Assembly (NCBI GenBank): GCA_021767985.1
Contig: JAASSH010000018.1
Span: forward strand, 1-11,063
Source: Gammaproteobacteria bacterium
GTDB lineage: Bacteria > Pseudomonadota > Gammaproteobacteria > GCA-001735895
DNA: 11,063 bases
Reading direction: 5' to 3'
A model generated the notes under the pieces. It was not told the DNA's origin. It ran no database searches and worked only from the letters and a program-made list of their open reading frames with translations. Each line of letters opens with the position of its first letter. Position 1 is the first letter of the stretch. Of the stretch, positions 1-7,391 are shown piece after piece. The translations under genes were made by a program, and so were the position numbers.

Positions 1-736
1 CCAGCACATGATGGTCGAGGTCGTAAGCCAGGTATTCGGCCGCGGTCAACGCAGTGCGCGGCAGAATCAGGCGCTCCATCGGCGGATCGTTGGCCAGGTT
101 GATAAACATGACAACATTGCGCAACACGCCGCTGGACTCGAACTCGTGCTCGAAGAAGCGCGCGTCCGAATACGACACTCCCATCGCCGCGAACACGATG
201 ACGAAGTTAGAGCTGTCACCAGGCAACCTTGCCTGGCGCACGATCTGCGCGGCCAGACGGTTATGCGGCAGCCCGGAGCCCGAAAAAACCGGCAGCTTCT
301 GTCCGCGCACCAGCGAATTCAGCCCGTCTATGGTGGATATCCCGGTCTGAATAAACTCGCGCGGGTAGGCACGCGCGGCCGGATTGACCGGCGATCCGTT
401 GACGTTGCGGCGCAGGCTGGAAACGATCGGCGGCCTGTCGTCGCGCGGTGTGCCGATGCCGTTGAAGTTACGCCCCAGCATATCGGGCGACAGCGATAGT
501 TCGAATGGTTGATCGAGAAAACGCACCCAGGTATTTTCCAGGTCGAGATTATCGGTTCCCTCGAATACCTGTACCATTACGACGTCGCGAGATGTCCGGA
601 TAACCTGTCCGTTGCGCCGCCTGCCGTCCTTGCCGCGAATCTGCACACGGTCGCCGAGCGCCACGTCCTCGACGCCTTTGAGGAACATCAGGGCGCCGTG
701 AATCGAATCGACCTTGCGATACTCGAGTTCACTCAT
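1..736 (-). CDS. atpB: V/A-type ATPase subunit B (non-catalytic nucleotide-binding subunit), partial at left edge
   Basis: This is the non-catalytic B subunit of the V/A-type rotary ATPase, which alternates with subunit A in the A3B3 head. I translated it by hand from the ATG at 736 (minus strand). It stays open for 245 codons to the window edge, roughly half of the usual ~460 residues. The protein starts [14 protein letters not shown] and has the family N-terminal beta-barrel. Residues 152-159 read SGSGLPHN, the B-subunit motif that replaces a true Walker A. It is followed by LAAQIVRQA (161-169), the VIVFAAMGV strand and the NDPPMERLILPR segment, all typical of B rather than A. The start overlaps the subunit A stop as ATGA (733-736), so translation is probably coupled. 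The symbol follows the V-type convention (also ntpB) and must not be read as the F-type a subunit. Confidence 0.95.
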   Translation of the reverse strand, partial: MSELEYRKVDSIHGALMFLKGVEDVALGDRVQIRGKDGRRRNGQVIRTSRDVVMVQVFEGTDNLDLENTWVRFLDQPFELSLSPDMLGRNFNGIGTPRDDRPPIVSSLRRNVNGSPVNPAARAYPREFIQTGISTIDGLNSLVRGQKLPVFSGSGLPHNRLAAQIVRQARLPGDSSNFVIVFAAMGVSYSDARFFEHEFESSGVLRNVVMFINLANDPPMERLILPRTALTAAEYLAYDLDHHVL

Positions 737-2514
737 GAAGCAGCCCCACGATGGTTGTGGTACTCGGCACGAATCAGATCGAAAGACTGGCGTATCTTGT
801 TGCCGTAGTCCTGTAGCGGGGACAGATCGTCATTCGAAACGGTCGACTTGAGACGCTTGATTTCACCGCCGAAGGCGATTTCGGTCAACTGCTCAACCGG
901 TACCCCGAGGTCGATCAACTCGCCGCCGGTCTGGTGATACTGCAGCACCAGGTCCAGCAGCTGAAACTGCTTGTCGGGTGAACAGTAACTATCGACCGGA
1001 TCGAGCGCGCTCTGCTGTAGCACCGCTTCCTTGATCAGGCCCGAGCTTTCCAGCACCCAGCGCTGCGCCGAGGACAACGCCTCGGGGCCCACCAGGTTGA
1101 CGATTCGCTCGAGTTCGTCGGCCTCGGCCAGCAGCGACAGCGCCTGCTGACGCCGCAGACTCCACTGCGGACTGACGTTCTCTGACCACCACTCGGCCGC
1201 ACGCTCCGAATAATCGGTAAAACTTTCGAGCCAGGATACCGCCGGATAATGACGCGCATCCGCCAGCGGTTTCGACAGCGCCCAGAAGGTGCGAATAATT
1301 TCCTTGGTGTGGCTCGTCACCGGCTCGGAAAAATCGCCGCCCGGCGGCGATACCGCTCCGATCAGGCTCACCGAACCCTGCGCACCGCCGAGCGTATCGA
1401 CATTGCCGGCGCGTTCGTAAAAAGCCGCCAGGCGCGACGCCAGGTAGGCCGGATAACCTTCCTCCACCGGCATCTGCCCGAGGCGTCCCGCGACTTCGCG
1501 CAGCGCCTCGGCCCAGCGGCTGGTCGAATCCGCCACCATGACCACGTCGTAACCCTGATCGCGGTAGTATTCAGCCATCGTGACGCCGACGTAAATGCTG
1601 GCCTCGCGCGCCACCACCGGCATGTTGGACGTGTTGGCGACCAGGAAGGTACGCTCCATCAGCGAGCGCCCGCTGTAGGGATCGGTCAGCTCCGGGAAGG
1701 TCTGCAGTATTTCGACCAGCTCGTTCCCGCGTTCGCCGCAACCGACGTAAAGCACGATATCGGCATTGGCCCAGCGTGCGATTTGTTGCTGCACGATAGT
1801 CTTGCCCGCGCCAAACGGACCGGGAACGGCGGCCTTGCCGCCTTTCAGCATCGGAAAAAAAGTATCGAGAATGCGCTGACCGGTAATCAACGGTAACCCG
1901 GAGGTGGCGCGCGACCGGTAGGGTCGCGGCTGGCGCACCGGCCAGTTGTGATACATCCTGAGGCTTTCGACCGGGCCGTGATCGAGACGCAGGCGTACGA
2001 TGATTTCCTCGATGTTGTAGTCGCCCTCGGGCGCGTGTTCGATGATTTCACCGCCGCAATCCGGTGGCGCGAGCACGCGGTGCTCTATAGTCTCGGTTTC
2101 GCGCACCGTGCCGAGTACCTGGCCACCGTCTAGTCGATTACCGACGACAATCTCGGGATCCGGCACGTAGTGCCAGACGCGCTCCCGGTCGAGCGCGGAT
2201 ACCTCCAGCCCGCGGCTGATATGCTCGCCGCTCGACTGCATGATCTTGTCTAGCGGGCGCTGCACACCGTCGAAGATTTGTCCCAGCAGGCCTGGACCGA
2301 GCTCGACCATCAACGGATGCCCGAGGCCTTCGACCCGCTCGCCGGGGTGCAGCGACTCGGTCGACTCGTAGACCTGAACCAGCGCGTCTTCGGCGCGGAT
2401 ATGTATTACCTCGCCAATCAGGTTCATGCGACCGATCCTGACCTGGTCGCCGTTGCGAATTCCCGGCTGCTTGATCGTTACGATCGGGCCGTTGACTTCG
2501 AGAACCCTACCCAT
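733..2514 (-). CDS. atpA: V/A-type ATPase catalytic subunit A
   Basis: This is the catalytic subunit of the V1/A1 head, which hydrolyses or makes ATP at the A-B interface on the cytoplasmic side. It has 593 residues, full length for the family. The N-terminal beta-barrel (about 1-70) is followed by the A-specific non-homologous insert (about 110-200). The P-loop GPFGAGKT lies at 232-239 and the catalytic Glu is E261 in GERGNEL. The Walker B/arginine region [17 protein letters not shown] (324-340) follows, then the helical C-terminal domain. GPFGAGKT separates this A-type subunit from F1 beta. The ATG start (2514) overlaps the end of subunit E by 8 bases, and the TGA stop overlaps the start of B. 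An AAGGGA about 10 bases upstream could serve as ribosome binding site. The symbol is the V-type one (also ntpA). Confidence 0.97.
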   Translation of the reverse strand: MGRVLEVNGPIVTIKQPGIRNGDQVRIGRMNLIGEVIHIRAEDALVQVYESTESLHPGERVEGLGHPLMVELGPGLLGQIFDGVQRPLDKIMQSSGEHISRGLEVSALDRERVWHYVPDPEIVVGNRLDGGQVLGTVRETETIEHRVLAPPDCGGEIIEHAPEGDYNIEEIIVRLRLDHGPVESLRMYHNWPVRQPRPYRSRATSGLPLITGQRILDTFFPMLKGGKAAVPGPFGAGKTIVQQQIARWANADIVLYVGCGERGNELVEILQTFPELTDPYSGRSLMERTFLVANTSNMPVVAREASIYVGVTMAEYYRDQGYDVVMVADSTSRWAEALREVAGRLGQMPVEEGYPAYLASRLAAFYERAGNVDTLGGAQGSVSLIGAVSPPGGDFSEPVTSHTKEIIRTFWALSKPLADARHYPAVSWLESFTDYSERAAEWWSENVSPQWSLRRQQALSLLAEADELERIVNLVGPEALSSAQRWVLESSGLIKEAVLQQSALDPVDSYCSPDKQFQLLDLVLQYHQTGGELIDLGVPVEQLTEIAFGGEIKRLKSTVSNDDLSPLQDYGNKIRQSFDLIRAEYHNHRGAAS

Positions 2515-3163
2515 CGAACACGGTTCCCTTGGTCGACACGGTGGAAAACAGGCGCTCGAAAATGAGCTGCTGCAGTTCTTGCTCGCGCCGCGATATGATG
2601 CCTTCGAAGGTATTGTCGATCATGACATCGCCCTGCTTCGATGACAGTCTGAGGCCGCCGCTGCAATGGCAGGCTTCGGGCGACAGTTTGACTTCGACCT
2701 TGTCGCCGCAGCAGGCCTCGACGATCGCTTCCCAGTCGTCATGGAACCGCGACAGGTCCTCGTTGCCAAGCGTCGCTACCAGCTGCTTGCGTCCGAGGAT
2801 GGTGACACCATTTTTCAGCAGGCTCTCGAAAACCGGACGGTAGGCGGCATCGTCCTGGTGCAGCTCATCCAGCTGGCGCGAAATCTTGTCCATCACCGAT
2901 TGCACCAGCCCCCAGCGATTGCGATCGAGCTCGGCCTGGATTCGTAATTCGTTAGCCTGCACTTGTCGTTGATACTCGCGATCGGCCTGCAACCTGGCAG
3001 CCAGCAATTCCTTCTGCTCCATCAACTTTACCTTTTCGCGCGCATCCTCGATGATCTTGCCGCGCGTCATTTCACCCTGCGACACATGTTCGGCCGCGAG
3101 CTCATTCGCGCGTTCGAGAATCGCCTGCTGCAGCGCCCTGACCTGTTGCGATTCAGTGACCAA
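2507..3163 (-). CDS. atpE: V/A-type ATPase subunit E (peripheral stalk), TTG start
   Basis: Peripheral-stalk subunit E forms a coiled-coil heterodimer with H/G and ties the head to membrane subunit I. I choose the TTG at 3163 (218 residues, MVTESQQVRALQQ). A strong GGAGGG lies 5 bases upstream and the start overlaps the subunit F stop by 11 bases. A longer in-frame TTG at 3202 would lie inside F and adds a cysteine- and arginine-containing tail without obvious family similarity. Residues about 5-100 form a long charged helix. The C-terminal globular domain ends with a family-typical IDNTFEGIISRREQELQQLI segment (about residues 182-201). Four cysteines (C151, C152, C165, C167) cluster just before the GG turn, unlike the textbook E sequences I know. 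The gene lies between F and A; in Thermus-like operons E comes earlier. Confidence 0.88.
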   Translation of the reverse strand: MVTESQQVRALQQAILERANELAAEHVSQGEMTRGKIIEDAREKVKLMEQKELLAARLQADREYQRQVQANELRIQAELDRNRWGLVQSVMDKISRQLDELHQDDAAYRPVFESLLKNGVTILGRKQLVATLGNEDLSRFHDDWEAIVEACCGDKVEVKLSPEACHCSGGLRLSSKQGDVMIDNTFEGIISRREQELQQLIFERLFSTVSTKGTVFDG

Positions 3164-3479
3164 GCTGTCCCTCCAGCGCCGAGCTGCCGAGCACCCGACC
3201 AATCAGTTTTTCGACCTCCGGCTGGTAATCGTTCGCGGCCTGCAGATCCGGGATTTCACAGATCAGAATCGCGCCACCCTTGACGCGCAACTGCTGGATT
3301 ATCGGTATCTCTGCAGTCATCAAATCCTGTTGCAGGTAGACCAGGGCGCGCTCGCGTTCGCGCACCAGTTCGCTAAGCACGGCATTGATTTCATCGGCGC
3401 TTGCATCGGCGTAGGTCTCGATGCCGAGCAGCGCAAAGCCGTCCATCAGGGCCGAATTACCGATGGCGATGATTTTCAT
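3153..3479 (-). CDS. atpF: V/A-type ATPase subunit F (central stalk)
   Basis: Small central-stalk subunit F binds D in the rotor shaft and is thought to modulate activity. It has 108 residues, the normal size. The family pattern is visible: a first strand IIAIGN, then DGFALLGIETY (13-23), a mid strand ALVYLQQDL (45-53), and GGAILICEIPDL (68-79) followed by a PEVEKLIGRVLG helix (about 87-98). The ATG (3479-3477) shares one base with the subunit K stop (TAATG). The C-terminal end overlaps the TTG start of subunit E. The immediate upstream sequence has no strong ribosome binding site, which fits coupling to K translation. The symbol is V-type usage (also ntpG in Enterococcus naming), not F-type subunit b. 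Confidence 0.9.
   Translation of the reverse strand: MKIIAIGNSALMDGFALLGIETYADASADEINAVLSELVRERERALVYLQQDLMTAEIPIIQQLRVKGGAILICEIPDLQAANDYQPEVEKLIGRVLGSSALEGQLGH
3169..3174 (-). promoter_or_regulatory. Ribosome binding site deciding the TTG start of subunit E
   Basis: Read on the minus strand this is GGAGGG, followed by 5 bases and then TTG at 3163-3161. It is the best Shine-Dalgarno match in the ATPase operon and supports the internal TTG over the upstream in-frame TTG at 3202. It lies inside the last codons of subunit F, so ribosomes finishing F could reinitiate on E. Confidence 0.7.
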
Positions 3480-3925
3480 TAAATCTTGCCCAGCAACAGG
3501 ATACTGACCACCAGGCCGTAAATGGCGATACCCTCGGCAAGTCCCAGGTAAATCAGGGTGCGGCCGAACAGTTCCGGTTTCTCGGCGATTACGGCAAGCG
3601 ACGCGGATCCCACCGAGCTCACCGCGATACCCGCGCCAATCGTCGCCACCGCGGTCGGCAAACCGATACCGATCAACGCCAGCCCGAGGCCCAGGGTAAT
3701 CTCGGTATTCCCATCCGCACCGGCCTCTGCCGCCATGACTTCGTTGACCCCACCGATCAGGAACGCGGCGATACCCACGACAAACAACAGCAGGTTGACG
3801 GCGACGCCGGTTTTCATCCAGCGCGGCGTCAGCCGGCGGGTCGATTCGGGATACACCAGAAAGTAGATCCCGGAGAACAAAATACCCAGCGCACTTGCGC
3901 TCAGCAGGAAAGTCAAAATCGTCAT
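3479..3925 (-). CDS. atpK: V/A-type ATPase proteolipid subunit K (c ring) with extra N-terminal membrane hairpin
   Basis: This is the membrane rotor subunit that carries the coupling ion through the Vo/Ao sector. It has 148 residues and about four hydrophobic segments (roughly 3-24, 41-60, 77-104, 122-145). The C-terminal pair is a recognisable c-type hairpin: a Gly-rich helix, a polar loop AEKPELFGR (114-122), and a last helix with the ion-binding carboxylate E131 in LAEGIAIYGL. The N-terminal pair lacks a mid-membrane carboxylate and does not look like a duplicated c hairpin. The second segment followed by VMAAEAGADG resembles a signal peptide with a cleavage site, as in short secreted-type proteolipids. 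The protein would thus give one ion site per 148 residues. The 24-bp gap after subunit I is the largest in the operon and carries a good GGAG ribosome binding site, which fits the high copy number of c. Confidence 0.9.
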   Translation of the reverse strand: MTILTFLLSASALGILFSGIYFLVYPESTRRLTPRWMKTGVAVNLLLFVVGIAAFLIGGVNEVMAAEAGADGNTEITLGLGLALIGIGLPTAVATIGAGIAVSSVGSASLAVIAEKPELFGRTLIYLGLAEGIAIYGLVVSILLLGKI

Positions 3926-3931
3926 ACTATG

Positions 3932-3935
3932 CTCC
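3932..3935 (-). promoter_or_regulatory. Ribosome binding site of subunit K
   Basis: On the minus strand the context is CGGAGC, with GGAG 6 bases before the ATG at 3925. It sits in the only real intergenic gap in the ATPase operon (3926-3949). An independent site fits the need for many more c subunits than other parts. Confidence 0.6.
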
Positions 3936-3949
3936 GATTATCCATTGAT

Positions 3950-5827
3950 TTAAGTTTCGAATTTCAGGGGCTCGAACGCCCGTCCCTTGCCGTTGAAGAA
4001 ACGGGAAAAACCTTCGTAGTACTCGAGCCGCAAGCACTGGATGGCAACGATGGCGCCCTCCAGCACGATGATAAATATATTACCCAGCACGACCGTCACT
4101 CCGTGACCAAAGCCGCCCAGCATACCGGCGATGGCGAACACCGCGGCGGCCAGCGCGATATGATTCAGGCTAAAGGCCGCAACCCGCAAAAAGGACAGCG
4201 TTCCCGACACGTTGCTGATGATATGCTCGAGGCCTTCGATAAATACGACCAGAATGCGCTCGACCAGCCCGCCACTGGACTGGCGCCATTGAAAACGTAC
4301 GATCACGGCCATCGGCGCTGCCATCACCAGGGCTTCCAGCCAGCCGAAGCGGCCATTCGCCGCCTGGTAGGCCGAGTAGAAAGCTGCCAGGTAGAAAAGT
4401 AAGCCTGCGAGCCCCTTGCCGCTGAAGTAAGCCTGCTCGAACTGCCCCGCGGCATAAAAATTTCGAATCGCGAGCAGATTGGCGATCACGATGAACCCGG
4501 CACCCCAGAGGACTGCCAGCAGCAGTACCTGAACCGGATCATGCATCGGCGACATCCAGAGTGCCGGCACCACGTGCTCGTAACCGAACAGGCTGCCGTA
4601 AACAAACCCGAAAAATAACGACGACATCCCGGCCAGCACCCCGACTATGGTGACGCCTGGATACGACCGGACAAACAGCAGGCTCGCCAGCGCAATAACC
4701 GCCCCGTGACCGATATCGCCAAACATCATGCCGAACATGAGCAGGTAACTGAACGCGAACAACCCGCTGGGATCGACTTCGCGGTAACCCGGCATGCCGA
4801 AGTTCTTGACCAGCCCCTGGAACGGCCGCAGTAAACGCGATTTTTTCAACAACGACGGTACCCGGTCGAACTCCTGCTGCCCGGGTTTCGAAAACTCGAG
4901 TTGAAACGGATACTCGAGATGCCCGTCAAGCTGTTGCCTGATCTCGTTTTCGCGCCGGGCCGGCACCCAGCCCTGCAGATACACCAGACCTCCCCGGCCC
5001 TTGAGAACGTTTCCCAGGCTGGCGTAAGGCTGCGCCAGCAACAGTGCGTCCCGTGCCGACTGCAATACCGCCAAGTTGGCATCGATCAGGTCGTACAGCT
5101 CCTGTTGCAGTTCTGCAAGACGCGTCTCGGCCTCCTCGCTCCGAAGGTCGAGGTCGGCCTGCAACTGCCTGGGACTGCCGCTAAACTCCTCCGGCACAAC
5201 CAGCCCGCGGAAATCGGCGGACTGCAGCAGATCCTGTACTTCTTCCCGATGCTGACTCGGACCGAACAGGACGACGTGATTGATGCCCTCACTCGAATAA
5301 AAGGTCTTGATCAGGAACTGCGTTAACGAAAGCGCGCTCCTGAGCTGGTTGAAGTTTTCAGCGGGAATCGTGCCTACGGCAATCCGCAGGAACCTGCCCT
5401 GGCGACGCAATCGACCCAGGTCCAGGTCCAGCGAGGTGAATTTTTGCAGGCTGTTGGCGAGTTGCCGGATCGCGGCAATCTTCTCGTTTTGCCGACGAAT
5501 TTGCTCCTCGAGCGCCGAGATCTGAGCCCAAAGCGCTTTCAGCTGTTGATCGAGCGCCTGTAGTTGATCCAGCGTCACCACTCTGGTCGACTCTGCCGGG
5601 GTTTCGAGCGGTTTGCGGATAAAGCCGGAAATTTTACCAAAACGCGAATTCAGATCATGGTAGACCTCGTGGTACGGCGCCGCAGGATTCTCCGGCAGCG
5701 TCTCGCCATCCGGACCCTCCAACGGATGCAACACCGCCATCCGCGCCAGCGTCATCGCGGCCCGCTGCGCATCGGCGTCGACCATGTACAAGCCGACCTT
5801 CCTCATCTCTTGCGGTGCAGACCACAT
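3950..5827 (-). CDS. atpI: V/A-type ATPase subunit I (a subunit, membrane stator)
   Basis: Subunit I is the stator that forms the ion half-channels beside the c ring and anchors the peripheral stalks. It has 625 residues, near the family norm. The N-terminal cytosolic half (about 1-340) contains two long heptad-like helical stretches (about 84-130 and 222-260). The membrane half begins with DPSGLFAFSYLLMFGMMFGD (352-371), a classic family signature. Several transmembrane helices follow. The essential Arg is R548 in LSFLRVAAFSLNH, matching the conserved LSYLRLWALSLA-type helix of V-type a subunits. The C-terminal LRLEYYEGFSRFFNGKG (599-615) is also family-typical. The start shares a base with the subunit C stop (TGATG). 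It is followed after 24 bp by its partner K. The symbol is V-type usage (ntpI). Confidence 0.96.
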   Translation of the reverse strand: MWSAPQEMRKVGLYMVDADAQRAAMTLARMAVLHPLEGPDGETLPENPAAPYHEVYHDLNSRFGKISGFIRKPLETPAESTRVVTLDQLQALDQQLKALWAQISALEEQIRRQNEKIAAIRQLANSLQKFTSLDLDLGRLRRQGRFLRIAVGTIPAENFNQLRSALSLTQFLIKTFYSSEGINHVVLFGPSQHREEVQDLLQSADFRGLVVPEEFSGSPRQLQADLDLRSEEAETRLAELQQELYDLIDANLAVLQSARDALLLAQPYASLGNVLKGRGGLVYLQGWVPARRENEIRQQLDGHLEYPFQLEFSKPGQQEFDRVPSLLKKSRLLRPFQGLVKNFGMPGYREVDPSGLFAFSYLLMFGMMFGDIGHGAVIALASLLFVRSYPGVTIVGVLAGMSSLFFGFVYGSLFGYEHVVPALWMSPMHDPVQVLLLAVLWGAGFIVIANLLAIRNFYAAGQFEQAYFSGKGLAGLLFYLAAFYSAYQAANGRFGWLEALVMAAPMAVIVRFQWRQSSGGLVERILVVFIEGLEHIISNVSGTLSFLRVAAFSLNHIALAAAVFAIAGMLGGFGHGVTVVLGNIFIIVLEGAIVAIQCLRLEYYEGFSRFFNGKGRAFEPLKFET

Positions 5828-6852
5828 CAGGCGCGCGCTCCGACTGCCTGCCTGATCAAATCATTCTCGAAGCCCAGCTGCTTGCCCTTGATCAGCGCCT
5901 GCAGAAACCGCACCTCGGCCTCGCGCAGCACGATATAGGAGAACGTGCGCGACAGCAGGTTGGGTAGCCGGTGTAACGATTCGGCGGCCAGCGACAGGCT
6001 GTAATACTCCATCACGGTTTCCATATCCGAAATACCAGCAACGTTTGCCAGCAATTCCCGATACTGCCGGGGCAACGCGGCAACGACTTCCTCGACGCTA
6101 TCCAGTCTCGCGAGTCGCAGCAAATGCGCGGAATGCAGGCGGTTGCCCGTCTTGGTAAGCAGATAATAGGATCGCGCCGGCGATAGTCCGTAGGAAAATC
6201 GGTAGCGCAACAGCCACAACAAATTGAAACGATCCAGCAGGCCGCCCAGCACCCGTCCGACATTCTCGGCATCCTCGCTACCCAGGAAGCGGGCGTGATG
6301 GTGCAGGTCAATGAAAAAGCTGCGGTCAATGGTCGCGTCCAGCAGAAACAGGTCGTTACCGTGTTCCTCGTACACACGCCTTGCCGTGCGCACGATACCG
6401 CCATAGGCCGTGGTTTCGAGCAGCCGCAACATTTCGTAGGGATCATCGGTTTCGAGCAGCTGCTTGATCGGCAAATCGGCGAACTTGCGCAAATCGATCA
6501 GTTGCTGCTCGATCAGGTCACTGTCGATTGCATTGAATTTACCGCGAATCAAAACCTTGAGATTGACCAGTTCGAACCAGCGAATCGCAAACTGTAAAAA
6601 TCGCCTTTCACTGCCGGAAAAAGGCCGGATCAGAATCAGGAACTCGTCCAGCGCGTGATTTGTCAGCTGACCCTCGATCAACCGCGGATTGGAATGGTCC
6701 ACCCTGTAGTCGTAGCCGGTATGCTGCCTGACCTGCGTCAGAATGCGTTCCAGATCGAGCTCGATGAAATCGATCAATTGCTCGAAACTGAACAGTCGCC
6801 TGGCAAGAACCGTTAACCGGGTGTCCAGGTATACGCTGGAAAAACTGCTCAT
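5827..6852 (-). CDS. atpC: V/A-type ATPase subunit C (AC39/d-type rotor socket)
   Basis: Subunit C (the d subunit of eukaryotes) sits as a funnel-shaped socket on the c ring and couples it to the central stalk. It has 341 residues, all-helical with many Arg and Leu, as expected for the vATP-synt_AC39 family. Recognisable family-like stretches are the N-terminal YLDTRLTVL, the FLQFAIRWFELVNLKVLIRG block (86-105) and the Gly-rich GLLDRFNLLWLLRYRFSYGL repeat-like helix (about 203-222). The assignment also rests on gene context. The ATG at 6852 overlaps the subunit H stop (ATGA), and AAGG lies 5 bases before it. Its place ahead of subunit I is unlike the Thermus, Enterococcus and Methanosarcina orders, where C follows E. 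Confidence 0.9.
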   Translation of the reverse strand: MSSFSSVYLDTRLTVLARRLFSFEQLIDFIELDLERILTQVRQHTGYDYRVDHSNPRLIEGQLTNHALDEFLILIRPFSGSERRFLQFAIRWFELVNLKVLIRGKFNAIDSDLIEQQLIDLRKFADLPIKQLLETDDPYEMLRLLETTAYGGIVRTARRVYEEHGNDLFLLDATIDRSFFIDLHHHARFLGSEDAENVGRVLGGLLDRFNLLWLLRYRFSYGLSPARSYYLLTKTGNRLHSAHLLRLARLDSVEEVVAALPRQYRELLANVAGISDMETVMEYYSLSLAAESLHRLPNLLSRTFSYIVLREAEVRFLQALIKGKQLGFENDLIRQAVGARA

Positions 6853-7175
6853 GAAGCCTTCGATTCGCTGGCCAGAATCAACGCGATGGCCCGCTCCAGC
6901 GCTTCCTTTTCATGTTTGCCGGCGAGCTCACGCAGCGTTTTGTTGCGCTCATCGTAGCGCAGCTTCATTTCGGCTATGGTTTGCGCTGCGCGTTCCTGCG
7001 CCTTATCGATAAAAGACTGCTGCATCTCGGGCAGGCGATCCTTGAACTGACGCTCCATATCGAGCGCATCGTCGAGCGCCTTTTGAATGATTTTATCGCG
7101 TTCCTCTTCGCCCGCGGTGACGATCGCCTCGGCCTCGGCCTCGGCTTCCAGCAAGTCTTTTAACGAATCGCCCAT
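6849..7175 (-). CDS. atpH: V/A-type ATPase subunit H/G (peripheral stalk coiled coil)
   Basis: This is the first gene of the ATPase operon. Its 108-residue product is almost entirely charged helix and pairs with subunit E in the peripheral stalks of V/A-type enzymes. The N-terminal LKDLLEAEAEAEAIV run (5-19) and the regular Glu/Lys/Arg/Ala pattern match the V-ATPase G / archaeal H family, though such coiled coils are weakly diagnostic. Context makes the call safe. An EAEAEAEA run at about 10-17 is encoded by a short hexanucleotide tandem repeat (7126-7143). The ATG at 7175 has only a weak ribosome binding site (GGA about 8 bases upstream). The stop overlaps the start of subunit C by four bases. 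Literature naming is inconsistent (H in archaea, G in eukaryotes, NtpF in Enterococcus). Confidence 0.85.
   Translation of the reverse strand: MGDSLKDLLEAEAEAEAIVTAGEEERDKIIQKALDDALDMERQFKDRLPEMQQSFIDKAQERAAQTIAEMKLRYDERNKTLRELAGKHEKEALERAIALILASESKAS
7126..7143. repeat. Hexanucleotide tandem repeat within subunit H
   Basis: Three perfect copies of GCCTCG (plus strand) lie at 7126-7131, 7132-7137 and 7138-7143, followed by a decayed copy GCTTCC. They are in frame in the minus-strand H gene and encode Glu-Ala repeats. Being a multiple of three, any change in copy number would lengthen or shorten the helix without a frameshift. Confidence 0.6.
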
Positions 7176-7204
7176 CTATCAATTCCGTCTCTGAACCTGG
7201 CTCG

Positions 7205-7245
7205 ATTTTAAAGAAAAACTATAACAGCTGCATGATATGCATCAA
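7205..7245 (-). promoter_or_regulatory. Predicted promoter region of the V-type ATPase operon
   Basis: Two overlapping minus-strand solutions exist. First, a -10 TAAAAT (7205-7210) separated by 21 bases from the FNR-like box, close to the ~22 expected for a class II FNR promoter; this gives a leader of about 22 bases. Second, a sigma-70-type pair TTGATG (7240-7245) and TATAGT (7218-7223) with a 16-base spacer and a leader of about 36 bases. The AT-rich stretch at 7205-7224 contrasts with the GC-rich surroundings. I cannot choose between them from sequence alone. Confidence 0.45.
7232..7245 (-). promoter_or_regulatory. FNR/Anr-like binding site upstream of the ATPase operon
   Basis: On the minus strand the sequence is TTGATGCATATCAT. 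Compared with the FNR/Anr consensus TTGATNNNNATCAA it matches 9 of 10 defined bases, with only the last one differing. The centre is at about 7238.5, between the divergent ATPase and monooxygenase clusters. If the TAAAAT at 7205-7210 is the -10 of the ATPase operon, the box is centred near -41, the usual position for class II activation. If the alternative TATAGT -10 is used, the box covers the -35 and would more likely repress. The match is seen directly; binding and direction of control are inferred. Confidence 0.5.
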
Positions 7246-7310
7246 ATCGGGCCGGGATGCCGCTCGCTGCCGGATATTCTTCACCCGGCGTCATTACTGC
7301 AGGCCTGATA

Positions 7311-7340
7311 TTTACAGGAGTCACCCGCAGGAATTATCAA
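7311..7340 (+). promoter_or_regulatory. Possible promoter of the monooxygenase cluster
   Basis: A TTTACA (7311-7316, 5 of 6 to the -35 consensus) is followed after 18 bases by TATCAA (7335-7340, 4 of 6 to the -10 consensus). It would start transcription near 7347 and leave a leader of about 54 bases. The match is only moderate, and the FNR-like box at 7232-7245 lies about 70 bases further upstream. Confidence 0.25.
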
Positions 7341-7391
7341 TAGTCAAATCGCAGGCGCTATTGCACAATGCCCGCATCAGGCAATCGATAC

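Noticed and set aside
1..736. Possibility that the left-edge gene is an F-type ATPase subunit
   Set aside because: SGSGLPHN in place of a Walker A motif and the overlap with a V-type A subunit identify it as V/A-type subunit B.
1249..1896. A 215-codon plus-strand frame inside the ATPase region
   Set aside because: It is antisense to the most conserved part of subunit A, including the P-loop; the product is Arg/His-rich and unrecognisable.
7360..7369. Short palindrome ATTGCACAAT upstream of the monooxygenase gene
   Set aside because: Arms of only four bases are expected by chance and match no regulator consensus I can name.
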